A DNA stretch of 26,980 nt from a virus. The position numbers and the translations under genes were made by a program. Below, in pieces: positions 1-8,617 of the stretch. The stretch is taken from the IMG/VR virus record IMGVR_UViG_3300030118_000001, positions 1 to 26,980 of that record, one strand, 5' to 3'. Under the pieces are notes generated by a model that had not been told where the DNA came from, ran no database searches, and saw only the letters and a program-made list of their open reading frames with translations. Numbering within the stretch: the first letter of the stretch is position 1; each line of letters opens with the position of its first letter.

Positions 1-2941
1 CTCTAAATGTTTCTCCAAAATCAAGTGTTGGGTCTTGTGCAGTGTCCCTAAATTCCTCTCCTCGCATACCCATAGCACGTTGCGTGTCGATAATCTGCGC
101 ACCCGGCACTGCCCATGTGGATAGGTAGTTGCCTAATGCTCTGCCTGTGGCACGAGCGAGTGCTTCATCACGAGTCAAATCACCTGAACCTGCTAGGTTT
201 ACTACTTCTTCTATGATGCTATTACCTACACCTGTTCTTACATTTGTACCTAAGAATGTTTCATAGAACTCTTTGGCATTAAAGAAGTCATCAAACGTAC
301 CATTCATAAGACGCTTTGTCGCTTCCCCTAAATACATGTACTGACGCAGCGGGAACTGTGGTGTTGTATCCATCACTGTGCCATCACCCATACTTAATTC
401 CTTATAATCTGCAGGTGCATCTTCTGTGCTACGTGCTTGATATGCAGCGTACACACCTGCCATACCTACAAGGTTACGCGATATGCGTCTTCTATCTGCT
501 GCAGACAGTTTAGTGCCTTTAGGTAACTGGCCCATCAACTTCTTAGTCAGAGGTATAGAAACACCGCCCATGTAGTTACCCATCAACTCAAGGCTGTTGA
601 ACATGAAACGTGGAAAAGGTATTGCTACAGTCAAACCGTTACGAGTGATAAAGTTTGTTATCTCTCTGAACAGAGGAGTCTCTGGCTGTTTGGCATACGT
701 TACATCAAGTGCCTTGTTTGTTGCGTCTGCTACTAGTTCATTGAAAGAACGTGCGCCGGGTGGACGTACCGATGTAGAATCATTTAGCAGGTCACGAATC
801 TTCCCTTCATTCAGAGTGTCAATAAGGTCAATCTTATATTCACGTTTAGTTAAACGCTCTAGTTCACCCAAAAAACTACCACGGCGTACAAGGTATTCTT
901 GGAATCTGTTAGCACTGTTAAGTACACTGACTGCATCCTCTAGTTCCGACAGCGTTCCATCTACAACCTTTCCAAAACGTGTAGTCGCTTGTCCACGCCC
1001 AGTGGCTTGCTGTAATTCATTAAGCTGATTAAACATAAGGTCAAATTGTTTAGATAATTCTGGTCTATCTAAGATAAAATCTACATAGTCTTTAGTATCT
1101 AGTCTGCTTTCTGGTCCAAACATATATCGCATGTGACGGAAGCTGTCTGCCCAGTTTGCCCTTCCTAATGCTGCTGTAGGTGATATAGATTCAGCTAACG
1201 CTTTTGTCTTTCTTCCAAGTCCTTGTGCCTCACCAGCATTATACAAAGCTGTGTCCATTACATTACTAAGCGTATCCAATGGCGCACGAATACCTGCAGA
1301 TGTTACGTTACGTGCAGCAGTGGCTAACTGCGACACTAACCCACCACGGCGTATACCTTCAAGGCGCATGATATTATTACGTATCTTACCCTGTTGTGCC
1401 TGTGTAGCTACACGCTGTAGTTCCTGCATCTCATTCAACGGTCTTGCACGTTTAATCTGAGATAATTTCTGTAGAGTCTTACCTGCTTCAGAGCCAGAGC
1501 CTACGACAGTCAAGATGTAATCTTCAAACGATACGTTGTACTTGTTTAGCGTATCTATGAGTTCATCACCTGCTATTAGTTCTTTGTTAACAGTCAGGTC
1601 AAGTAGATTATCAATTACAGTTTTATCATTATCAAACGCTGTAGGATACTTTGACTTTAAGTCAGCCGCAGCAGCAACCAGACCGTTAAGTTTATCAGAC
1701 TTGAGTACGGGCATGGTAATCTTGTCTTCTTGACCTGCCAATAATGCAGCGTCATCTAACTCAACATCTCTACCTAAAGCTATCTGAACTCTATTACGTG
1801 TGTCTCTAGTATCTAATTCTTTGGCTGTCTCTCTACCTGCATCTCTAGCTAAGTCACCGTCTAAGACTTTCTTTCCGCCCACTTCTCGTGATATGGTTTT
1901 ACCTGTAGTGCGTTCAAAGTCTTCAATAAAGGCTTGTCTGATATCCTCGTTTTGGTTGGCTATAACTGCAGCATCGTCTGCTTTCTTAGTCACCTCTTCT
2001 GCTGTGGCTTCTTTAGCTAGATTAATATTCATCTTGCGATTGAGTAGCTTTTCACGAGCAGCTTCGCCACGTTTCTTTGCTTTCGCTATCTGTTTAGCTT
2101 CTCTAAATGTTTTACGTACTACACCTGCTCCAGCAGCACCCGGAACTACAGCTTCAGCCATCTCTAACATCATTGTTAAATCTGTACCAAACTTTCTCCC
2201 TGCAGTTTTAGGGTCAAACGGCAATAATTCCTTGCCCGTTTTACCTAGTAACTTATTATCCTCTGTAAATGTTTCGTGCATATAACGAGTAAATGCCTCT
2301 CCTGTATCTTCTACAGTTTCTGACACAGCAGTAACGCCAGCAACCAATAATGCCAACCCCTCTTCACCTAAACCTGCAACAGCCTTTACTGTGCTACGTA
2401 GTGGTGCTGGCACTTTTTCTTCAAAAGCTGTGCTATCAATGAAGTCTCTGTTACCTTGCTCACCATACATAGCTGCAATCATATTACGAGTTTTGTCAAA
2501 GTCAAACACAGCGTCAGTTTGCTCTGACACTGTTGGGGTAGGCGCATCAATAGGTTCTAGTTTGGGAAGTGCTTGAGTGTCCCCGGTAGGTACTTGTGGG
2601 ACAACTTTGAAACCTTCGGGTAAATCACCAGTACGCATGTACTGTTCTAATGGCGTTTCCTCTGGCTCTTCGGGAACTTGTGGTTCTTCTTGCACAGGAG
2701 CAGTTTCTATTTGCTGCCCTTGCCGTCTAGCTTTTAGCCTATCTTTTAAAGACACAACCGTGGTTTCAGGAGCAGCAACAACTTCATCCTGTTCTGGCTG
2801 TGGTTGCTGTAGTCTTCTGGACTTTAATTTATCCCTAAGACTTTGACCTTCTTCTTCATCGTCTTGTACGTCTAGCGAAGTATCATCGTCTGTAAAAGAC
2901 TGTAGCCTTCTTTCTTTTAGTTGCTCTCGTAAAGAAGACAT
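1..2941 (-). CDS. Giant internal virion/ejection-type protein, N-terminal 980 residues (cut by left edge)
   Basis: Reading the minus strand from ATG 2941 gives 980 codons without a stop to position 1, so the gene continues outside the window. The first 75 residues hold three copies of a basic motif SL(R/K)(E/D).LK.RR: 'SLREQLKERRLQ' (3-14), 'SLRDKLKSRRLQ' (34-45) and 'SLKDRLKARRQG' (64-75), separated by acidic and Gln/Pro linkers. Next is a helical region with 'ARNVTSAGIRAPLDTLSNVM' near residues 540-560 and a long Arg/Glu/Ala-rich body. 'ITNFITRNGLTVAIPFPRF' and 'YLSTWAVPGAQIIDTQRAMG' lie late. Such large helical proteins after tail genes are ejected with DNA in T7-like phages; here this is inference. 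No catalytic domain recognised. Confidence 0.78.
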   Translation of the reverse strand, partial: MSSLREQLKERRLQSFTDDDTSLDVQDDEEEGQSLRDKLKSRRLQQPQPEQDEVVAAPETTVVSLKDRLKARRQGQQIETAPVQEEPQVPEEPEETPLEQYMRTGDLPEGFKVVPQVPTGDTQALPKLEPIDAPTPTVSEQTDAVFDFDKTRNMIAAMYGEQGNRDFIDSTAFEEKVPAPLRSTVKAVAGLGEEGLALLVAGVTAVSETVEDTGEAFTRYMHETFTEDNKLLGKTGKELLPFDPKTAGRKFGTDLTMMLEMAEAVVPGAAGAGVVRKTFREAKQIAKAKKRGEAAREKLLNRKMNINLAKEATAEEVTKKADDAAVIANQNEDIRQAFIEDFERTTGKTISREVGGKKVLDGDLARDAGRETAKELDTRDTRNRVQIALGRDVELDDAALLAGQEDKITMPVLKSDKLNGLVAAAADLKSKYPTAFDNDKTVIDNLLDLTVNKELIAGDELIDTLNKYNVSFEDYILTVVGSGSEAGKTLQKLSQIKRARPLNEMQELQRVATQAQQGKIRNNIMRLEGIRRGGLVSQLATAARNVTSAGIRAPLDTLSNVMDTALYNAGEAQGLGRKTKALAESISPTAALGRANWADSFRHMRYMFGPESRLDTKDYVDFILDRPELSKQFDLMFNQLNELQQATGRGQATTRFGKVVDGTLSELEDAVSVLNSANRFQEYLVRRGSFLGELERLTKREYKIDLIDTLNEGKIRDLLNDSTSVRPPGARSFNELVADATNKALDVTYAKQPETPLFREITNFITRNGLTVAIPFPRFMFNSLELMGNYMGGVSIPLTKKLMGQLPKGTKLSAADRRRISRNLVGMAGVYAAYQARSTEDAPADYKELSMGDGTVMDTTPQFPLRQYMYLGEATKRLMNGTFDDFFNAKEFYETFLGTNVRTGVGNSIIEEVVNLAGSGDLTRDEALARATGRALGNYLSTWAVPGAQIIDTQRAMGMRGEEFRDTAQDPTLDFGETFR

Positions 2942-4506
2942 TAGTAATCTCCGGCATATAAATCTCTACCTGTCCAAATTGCGTAGGATGTAATATCACC
3001 CTCTTTATATTGAATGATGTCACCTTTTTGATACGCCTGATTATTGTAAGCGTTTGTCATTAGTTCATCTGCTGTACCATCAAATTGCTTCAGCCGTTTT
3101 TGTTTCTGTGCTGGTATTCTTAGTTGGCCATCAATAAATTTACGCACATCTTCTGCTAGTATATCTTCTTGTGCATTAAGTGCCGCATTCATAGTTGCAT
3201 CAGTCCTGCCATATGTTTTCTCCACAGCATTGATAACTTGTGCAAAACTATCAAAGTACGACTCAGCATTACCTTGTGTTATTTCCGCAACTTTATCTTC
3301 TATTGAATTATAAAGACCTGCCTTACCCATAGTCCGTTTTATTTGTGCATTAAAGACAGCGTTTACACTTTGTGGAGAGAACTGGCTATCATCTGCAGCC
3401 TCTGGGTTAGCTTGTTTCCACGCTTGCGTACCAGAAATTGCTCTTTCTTTTAGCCTCTCATATCCATTACGCTGGTCAGGAGTAAGACCACCTTGAGCCA
3501 ACTTCTGTTCAGCATACACAAACATTTCTTCAAAGTCTTTAAACTCTGGTGGAGATTTTTCTTTTTGTATCTTCAACTCATTTAGAGTAATGCCTTGCTC
3601 TGCTGCTCTCTTACTCAAGATATGATTTTCAGCTTCACGTTCAAAGCGCACATCGTTTTGAGCATCTATTCTTTCTTGTCTTGCTCTGTCATAAGCAGCT
3701 TTTTCTGCGGCTGTGGCTTCTGCCCTTACTGCCCTAGCCTCTGCTGCTTTTTCAAATTCCATAAGTTGATTAACACGGCTTTCGTTTTGTTTAAACGCAG
3801 ACACTTTCATATCAAATTCCACGTCTTCCCTGCCACGTATTTTTCTAGTGTATGCAGCTTCCTCTGCAGCAGACTGACGTGACAAGTCTATACCACTTAC
3901 AGTTGCTAAATCTGTCATACGCTCTGGACCAGCAGCAGGTGCTGAACTTTCAAATCTCTGATTAAGTCTTTTGGCTGCTGCCTCTGCTGCTTTGTTTTCT
4001 GTGCCGAATAACCTACCGATTGGGTCATCTACAGCGAAATCTGCTGCAGATACCTTGCCAAGCGTAATTGTAGGTGCATCTAGGCCAAGTTGACCTAGTG
4101 CAGCTTGCCTTGTCAAAGATGTGTCACCTTTTGTAAATCCTGTAAAGTCTCTTGTTGCATCATATTGCTGTCCAGCAGGAAGGACTTTACGTGTGGCTTT
4201 AACGTCAGCAATATATTCTTGCACGTCTGCTGCAGTGCCTAATCGTTTAAATGCTGCGAAAGTTAAGTCAACATCGCCGCCCAATTCTTTAGCCAACGCA
4301 TCAAAAGCTAGTTGTGTTTCTTCATCAAACTTTTGTTTTTTAGCTTCAGCAGCGTCTAGTTTAGCAGCTCGTCTCGTCTGTAGATATTTACGTGCCTCAC
4401 TTAGTTCGCTATTACGTCTTTCTAAAGCGTCACGCATAGACCTGTCTACGCTACCTGCTAAACCAGTAATAAAACCCGTGCCAAAACTTCCACTAAACAA
4501 TCCCAT
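2941..4506 (-). CDS. Alpha-helical internal virion-type protein
   Basis: This 521-aa, strongly helical and charged protein opens 'MGLFSGSFGTGFITGLAGSV', a small hydrophobic Gly-rich motif that could insert into membrane, and goes on to helices such as 'RRAAKLDAAEAKKQKFDEET'. About 220-320 is a long Ala/Glu/Arg coiled-coil ('EFEKAAEARAVRAEATAAEK', then 'RARQERIDAQNDVRFERE'). The C-terminal 200 residues are more globular, ending 'YKEGDITSYAIWTGRDLYAG'. It lies directly upstream of a giant protein and overlaps its start (TAATG). Size and helix content resemble phage internal-core or ejection proteins, inferred. It has no lysozyme or transglycosylase motif. Confidence 0.72.
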   Translation of the reverse strand: MGLFSGSFGTGFITGLAGSVDRSMRDALERRNSELSEARKYLQTRRAAKLDAAEAKKQKFDEETQLAFDALAKELGGDVDLTFAAFKRLGTAADVQEYIADVKATRKVLPAGQQYDATRDFTGFTKGDTSLTRQAALGQLGLDAPTITLGKVSAADFAVDDPIGRLFGTENKAAEAAAKRLNQRFESSAPAAGPERMTDLATVSGIDLSRQSAAEEAAYTRKIRGREDVEFDMKVSAFKQNESRVNQLMEFEKAAEARAVRAEATAAEKAAYDRARQERIDAQNDVRFEREAENHILSKRAAEQGITLNELKIQKEKSPPEFKDFEEMFVYAEQKLAQGGLTPDQRNGYERLKERAISGTQAWKQANPEAADDSQFSPQSVNAVFNAQIKRTMGKAGLYNSIEDKVAEITQGNAESYFDSFAQVINAVEKTYGRTDATMNAALNAQEDILAEDVRKFIDGQLRIPAQKQKRLKQFDGTADELMTNAYNNQAYQKGDIIQYKEGDITSYAIWTGRDLYAGDY

Positions 4507-4997
4507 TATGTTCTCCTAGCCATCAAACCTGTCGGCCTATCTTCTTTTTCCTCAACGGGTTCTTCCTTCACTTCTTCTACGTTAGTATCTTTAAGTTTCT
4601 TTTTGTATTCCATAGCGTACTTAGCAAGCAGTGAATCACGAGGCTTGTCTGAGTCTGGATTAGTAAGACCTGTTTCGTATTTAATTCCTGCGCTATCGCC
4701 TAACATCATAATCATCTCTATAAGCACAGGGATTACCAACATGCCAACATCTACTGTGTGTTTGCCCTCCATCACGCTGGATAATTGCATACTATTTGCT
4801 ATTGTTGTAACAGGCACACCCATCTCAAGAACCTCAATAATTTGGTCCATGAACTCTTCAGAAGTCATACTGCCCATATAATATTCAATAGCCTCATCTA
4901 CAGTAGAAAACTGTGATGGTGTTTGCCAAGGTCTATCACCTAACTCATGTGTTAAGGACATGCCGGGAATTGGGGCATCAAATTGTTCTTCAGCCAT
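4506..4997 (-). CDS. Conserved hypothetical protein of the ejection region
   Basis: This is a 163-aa acidic protein. Start ATG 4997 ('MAEEQFDAPIPGMSLTHELG') is chosen over the 8-codon longer frame because it sits just after the upstream stop region, overlapping it by 8 nt, as elsewhere in this operon. It has 'PIPGMSLT.E.GDRPWQTPS', 'DEAIEYYMGSMTSEEFMDQI', 'LEMGVPVTTIANSMQLSSVM', 'GKHTVDVGMLVIPVLIEMIM' and a charged Lys/Glu tail. This layout recurs in marine podoviruses beside internal virion proteins; the function is not known to me. A stretch of hydrophobic residues ('VGMLVIPVLIEMIMMLG') may be a buried helix rather than a membrane anchor. The stop overlaps the next gene by 1 nt. Confidence 0.7.
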   Translation of the reverse strand: MAEEQFDAPIPGMSLTHELGDRPWQTPSQFSTVDEAIEYYMGSMTSEEFMDQIIEVLEMGVPVTTIANSMQLSSVMEGKHTVDVGMLVIPVLIEMIMMLGDSAGIKYETGLTNPDSDKPRDSLLAKYAMEYKKKLKDTNVEEVKEEPVEEKEDRPTGLMARRT

Positions 4998-5205
4998 TCT
5001 TACTCTCTTCTCTGAAGTCACGTATAACTTTCATTTGTTTTGCTACACGAACTGCTGGATTAGATAAGTCTAAACCAGATTCTGTTTTACCCATGCTTGT
5101 TTTTGAAAGTAAACCACCTTTTGGTTTTTCAGGTGTATCGCTAGGCATATTCTCTATATCCATATTATAGTATGCTCTAACAACATCAGGAAGCGCACGA
5201 GACAT
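4990..5205 (-). CDS. Small hypothetical protein
   Basis: This is a 71-aa, basic, soluble protein ('MSRALPDVVRAYYNMDIENM', Pro/Lys/Gly-rich centre, then 'NPAVRVAKQMKVIRDFREES'). It starts at ATG 5205 with GAGGAA upstream and overlaps the previous gene by 20 nt. No family recognised. Position between two ejection-region genes suggests an accessory structural or assembly protein; this is inference only. Confidence 0.6.
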   Translation of the reverse strand: MSRALPDVVRAYYNMDIENMPSDTPEKPKGGLLSKTSMGKTESGLDLSNPAVRVAKQMKVIRDFREESKNG

Positions 5206-7432
5206 GATGTTTCCTCTTTTTCTTTTCTACAACCATATCCATTAGTTGTTTAGTTGCCCACTTGAGTGGTGGGACTTTAGATATTAGTTTAGCATATTTT
5301 TCGCCGTGTGCCATGTATAATGTTTTAAACCACTTAGGCGCATCATATTGTAGCCATGTACGGAATATAAACCATTGTACATTTTGCTTGCCATATATTT
5401 CACGAGCAACCCAGCATAATCCACCAGACATAATCCACGCACTGCCAAGCGTACCAATTAAACTACCAACTGCCTGTCCTGCTGCGCCTGATGAACCTTC
5501 TTTAGCCACCTGACTCCTTGTATTAGCATCCAGTTCTGCAATGGCTAGTGCATTGTTACGGTCAATTTGACTTTCTGCAGATGTCCATGCCCACTCCATT
5601 GTATCAGCATAGTAGTTCCACAAGTTGCTATACGCCTGTTTACTAATGTCTAGTATGGCATTCGCATTAAGTTCATTAGCACGATTAATGGCTGCAGTGT
5701 CTGCAGTAGCAATCTGTCTACGCCACTGCGCATTTGATTGTGCAATTACAAGGTGGTTCTGTGCATTAAACTGGTCACGTTGATTGTTTAGTTCAGCGTT
5801 AAATCTTGCTATTGTGTTTGTTTGCCCAGCATTAAATTGTGACTGTGCATTTTGCTGTGTAGCATTAAACTGTGCTATTTGATTAGACAGATTAGCAAAG
5901 AACTGGTCAACCTGATTTTGACTAGAAGCATTAAATTGTCTGGCTGCATTTTGAGCAGCAGTGTCTGTCAATAATGACTGCGCACGTTGTTGTGCTTTAA
6001 ACAGTTCTGTTTGTTGAGCATTAGATAAATTAGCCATATCAATCTGCAAGAACGCTTGTGCATTTTGTACAGCAGCTTGCTGCCTATTACTAAGATTAGC
6101 AGTATCTAATTGTGCTAACGCTGCTGCCTCTGACATCACAAGAGCCTGTGTATTTGACAAGTTCTGCAAGTTCATTGTGTTTGCTACACGACTATTTTCT
6201 AACTGCACTTGTTGGTCTGCAGTAAAGTTTTGATTAGCTACGTCTGCAACACGTGCAGCATTTTGCACTCGCATCTGAAATGCTTGGTCAAAGTCTTGGC
6301 CTATAAATCTAGCACGTTGTTCTGCAGCAAGCATAGCAGCTTGTTGACGGTTAGATAAGTTTTGTGATTCAAATCTAGCTACTGTCTGTGCATCTGCCTG
6401 CGCTATTGGTAAAGCACTTTCCATAGCTGCCTGTACAATAGCTTGTCCAGCTAATGATGAAGCACCAAGACCACGCTGTGCCATGGCTGCATTAGCACTG
6501 CGTATAGCACCTGCAGCCCATGCTGGTGTGTTACCACCTACGAACTGTTGCATCAGGCTATCAAGCTGGTTCTGTACCATAGCCTGTGCTGATGGATTAG
6601 CTGATGCTGCAGCAGCCTGTGTTTGTGCAGTCGTTTGTGCAACAACGGCAGCGTCTACACCTGTGCCTGTAACTAATTCACCTGCTTGTATTTGTCTTTG
6701 TACGGGATTATTTATAAGAGTAGCATTGCCCTGTGCAGCCTGTAGATTGCCCACAGAGGACGCTGTTTGCTGGGCGGCAGTAACCTGTGTGCGAGGGTCT
6801 GTAGGGTCAGCCTGTGCCGCTTGTGTGGCTGCTAATGCAGTATTTATGGCAGGTGATGCCTGTGCAGCAGTCATGGTGTTAGCTTGTGTAGGTGTAGCCT
6901 GCTGTGCTTGCGCAGTTAGAGCCATAGCTGCAGGTGTAGCGACTGTGCCTGTTAGTTGACCAGTGCCGGGTGCTACATATTGGAAAGGGTCAAGCTGATT
7001 AATGCCCTGTGCTACAGTTTCACCACCCACAGGCACTCCGGGGCTGTACATCTGTTGCACAGAGAAAGGTTGTATACCCGGTTGATTAGGAGTAGGTGTA
7101 GGCACAGTAGCAATAGGTGTACCCATTTGACCTGTGGCACCCGTAGTAGCTACTGTTGGTGTAGGTGTTGGGGTTGAGGCCGTAGGTGTAGGACTGGCTA
7201 ACGGACCAGTTGGTGAGGGCATTACAGGATTAGGCAAAGTACCACCTGTCTGCATCTTAACCACACCACCACGTGCCATCATCTTCGCGGCATTAGTATA
7301 CGTATTCATCTGCTGCTGACGCTGTGGGTCTTGTTCGATGAAATCTTGGAATTTACTCATGTCACCAGAATAGCCCATAGTCTTAGCAATCTTGTTCATA
7401 GCCTCTGGCTTAAATGCTTTAAACTGCATCAT
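5186..7432 (-). CDS. Large virion protein with 11-residue repeats and CWVAREIYG C-terminus
   Basis: This is a 748-aa protein. Residues 1-64 are helical and end in 'MARGGVVKMQTGG'; 65-120 are Pro/Thr repeats. About 160-355 is Ala/Gln/Thr-rich. From 358 to about 570 an 11-residue periodicity is visible: NLSN at 358, 424, 446 and 468 (steps of 66, 22 and 22), and (Q/R)FNA at 499, 521, 532, 543 and 554. This suggests a right-handed hendecad coiled coil. A small hydrophobic stretch ('GQAVGSLIGTLGSAWIMSGG', 653-671) precedes a C-terminal domain from Cys673, 'CWVAREIYGKQNVQWFIFRT', then 'APKWFKTLYMAHGEKYAKLI'. Similar C-termini occur in marine phage and bacterial proteins without a clear role. Likely an internal virion or tail protein; function unproven. 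Confidence 0.78.
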   Translation of the reverse strand: MMQFKAFKPEAMNKIAKTMGYSGDMSKFQDFIEQDPQRQQQMNTYTNAAKMMARGGVVKMQTGGTLPNPVMPSPTGPLASPTPTASTPTPTPTVATTGATGQMGTPIATVPTPTPNQPGIQPFSVQQMYSPGVPVGGETVAQGINQLDPFQYVAPGTGQLTGTVATPAAMALTAQAQQATPTQANTMTAAQASPAINTALAATQAAQADPTDPRTQVTAAQQTASSVGNLQAAQGNATLINNPVQRQIQAGELVTGTGVDAAVVAQTTAQTQAAAASANPSAQAMVQNQLDSLMQQFVGGNTPAWAAGAIRSANAAMAQRGLGASSLAGQAIVQAAMESALPIAQADAQTVARFESQNLSNRQQAAMLAAEQRARFIGQDFDQAFQMRVQNAARVADVANQNFTADQQVQLENSRVANTMNLQNLSNTQALVMSEAAALAQLDTANLSNRQQAAVQNAQAFLQIDMANLSNAQQTELFKAQQRAQSLLTDTAAQNAARQFNASSQNQVDQFFANLSNQIAQFNATQQNAQSQFNAGQTNTIARFNAELNNQRDQFNAQNHLVIAQSNAQWRRQIATADTAAINRANELNANAILDISKQAYSNLWNYYADTMEWAWTSAESQIDRNNALAIAELDANTRSQVAKEGSSGAAGQAVGSLIGTLGSAWIMSGGLCWVAREIYGKQNVQWFIFRTWLQYDAPKWFKTLYMAHGEKYAKLISKVPPLKWATKQLMDMVVEKKKRKHHVSCAS

Positions 7433-7656
7433 TTACTTAATGCCCTATCTAGTTTATCTTCGACACGATGTAATGCTTCCATGACACGGTTCATGTCTTC
7501 TCTTAATTCATTCTTTGTAGCGTAGTCTTCGCGTGTTCTATTTAATAATATATCTATGCGCTTAATCTCTGACATTTGATTGCGAAACATCCATAGCGCA
7601 GGCGCAATCACCAGCGTTAGGATAATGTTCCAGAACATCATGCTTGAGAGTTCCAT
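7429..7656 (-). CDS. Small single-pass membrane protein with coiled coil
   Basis: This is a 75-aa protein. Residues about 6-23 ('MMFWNIILTLVIAPALWMF') form one hydrophobic segment. After it comes a charged, heptad-like helix ('MSEIKRIDILLNRTREDYAT', then 'LREDMNRVMEALHRVEDKLD'). The topology (short N-terminus, one membrane helix, long cytoplasmic or periplasmic helix) suits an inner-membrane protein. In T7-like maps a holin or spanin gene lies near this point, between fibre and ejection or terminase genes, so lysis is one candidate and DNA-entry is another. No diagnostic motif decides. The stop overlaps the next start by 4 nt. Confidence 0.68.
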   Translation of the reverse strand: MELSSMMFWNIILTLVIAPALWMFRNQMSEIKRIDILLNRTREDYATKNELREDMNRVMEALHRVEDKLDRALSK

Positions 7657-7673
7657 TAGCTTGCTACCCCTGT

Positions 7674-8243
7674 TTATCCTAAAGATGTAATGATTAGTTG
7701 GGGTTTTCTTATTTGACCGCTGGAATCAGCAGAACCATCCCAATTTCTAAATGTATGAAATTCAGCTTCATAACTAGTGCTATAAGACCGTCCTTGTATT
7801 TTAAGAGTTTTGGCACTTGTCCAAGTGGCTTGTCTACCAGTGGCTGTATCTGCACTACCACCGATTGGTATTAAAAAGGTATGACGATACTCATCATTTT
7901 TAGCGCCATAAGCTTGAATAGATTGTCGCTGACCCGTCACTTCATCGCTATCAATAAATGACTTGAAGTGGGTAATTGTATCTGTGTCCGTAAAATCATG
8001 AGAAAAAATAAACTCATATACAACCATAGTTGTGCCGCTTGGTGGAGTATAAGATATAGATGACCCTGTAATATCTGTGAATGTATTAGTCATTACTTGT
8101 TGAGCCGTTACATTCGTTGATGTGTATGTGGCACTACCAACAGTGTAATCATTGCCATCACAAAGCATGACAAGCTTTTCTTTAACAATACCGCCAAGAC
8201 TCCCACCACCTATGAATGCCGCTAGTTCTGCTGCTTTACTCAT
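7674..8243 (-). CDS. Hypothetical beta-rich fibre-region protein
   Basis: This 189-aa protein is the last of the array. The N-terminal helix 'MSKAAELAAFIGGGSLGGIV' is followed by a beta-rich body: 'TNTFTDITGSSISYTPPSGT', 'TMVVYEFIFSHDFTDTDTI', 'YRHTFLIPIGGSADTATGR', then 'TSAKTLKIQGRSYSTSYEAE' and 'FHTFRNWDGS'. The pattern 'f.di.g..isytP..gt..V.Yef.f' is found in phage proteins near tail fibres, including jelly-roll-like receptor-binding candidates. No catalytic residues are apparent. It lacks the HGDLA terminus although it is coupled to the preceding family member. Confidence 0.65.
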   Translation of the reverse strand: MSKAAELAAFIGGGSLGGIVKEKLVMLCDGNDYTVGSATYTSTNVTAQQVMTNTFTDITGSSISYTPPSGTTMVVYEFIFSHDFTDTDTITHFKSFIDSDEVTGQRQSIQAYGAKNDEYRHTFLIPIGGSADTATGRQATWTSAKTLKIQGRSYSTSYEAEFHTFRNWDGSADSSGQIRKPQLIITSLG

Positions 8244-8617
8244 GCTAGGTCTCCGTGAAAATTAACAGAAACATCTGATGCATCCACTGCACTTCCATTT
8301 CCATAAATTCTTATGGTAACTGTGCTTGTAGCGTAAGTTAATGCTCTAAAAGCACCACGGTTACTTGATGTCATGTTACTTGAGCCAGCACAAGAATAAG
8401 ACACAGAGGACATGTTATTAGTCAGATTTGGATTATAATTTCCGGTGCCAAAATCTGTGACACTGCTATGATTGAAGCTATCATTTAAGTAGTCACTAGA
8501 TGCAGTACCATCAAAATGCGCCCACGCCTTCGCACTACCCTCTGCAACAGTAGACAAGGCCACGCTGTTATTACCGCTGGCATCCTTTAGGGTGTTAACT
8601 CTAAGTTCACTTGCCAT
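8240..8617 (-). CDS. Array family member 6 (block 2, third position), HGDLA C-terminus
   Basis: This is a 125-aa member. The start is at ATG 8617 ('MASELRVNTLKDASGNN'), which overlaps the preceding TAA and has the embedded ribosome site; the frame extends 11 codons upstream only in another register of the previous gene. Motifs: 'STVAEGSAKAWAHFDGTASS', 'NDSFNHSSVTDFGTGNYNPN', 'LTNNMSSVSYSCAGSSNMTS', then HGDLA. It pairs with the gene at 11589-11960, third of block 1. It ends ATGA into the following non-family gene. Confidence 0.72.
   Translation of the reverse strand: MASELRVNTLKDASGNNSVALSTVAEGSAKAWAHFDGTASSDYLNDSFNHSSVTDFGTGNYNPNLTNNMSSVSYSCAGSSNMTSSNRGAFRALTYATSTVTIRIYGNGSAVDASDVSVNFHGDLA
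8249..8254 (-). promoter_or_regulatory. Ribosome site embedded in HGDLA codons, junction 6
   Basis: GGAGAC encodes Gly-Asp and lies 5 nt before ATG 8243, with ATGA overlap; Leu is CTA. The downstream gene belongs to a different family, so the terminal peptide serves whichever gene follows. Confidence 0.65.

Noticed and set aside
597-1028. Plus-strand open frame of 143 codons, and the many other plus-strand frames across the window
   Set aside because: They lie opposite confirmed minus-strand genes, have no ribosome site, and show the Ser/Leu/Arg/Cys-rich composition of antisense shadows.
5720-6362. CRISPR-like or tandem DNA repeat array
   Set aside because: The periodicity is at the protein level (11 residues); the DNA units are not identical and there are no spacers.
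6483-6959. Plus-strand 158-codon frame rich in Ala and Cys
   Set aside because: It is opposite the repetitive Ala/Gln/Thr-rich 748-aa gene, and its Cys/Ala bias arises from reading those repeats backwards.
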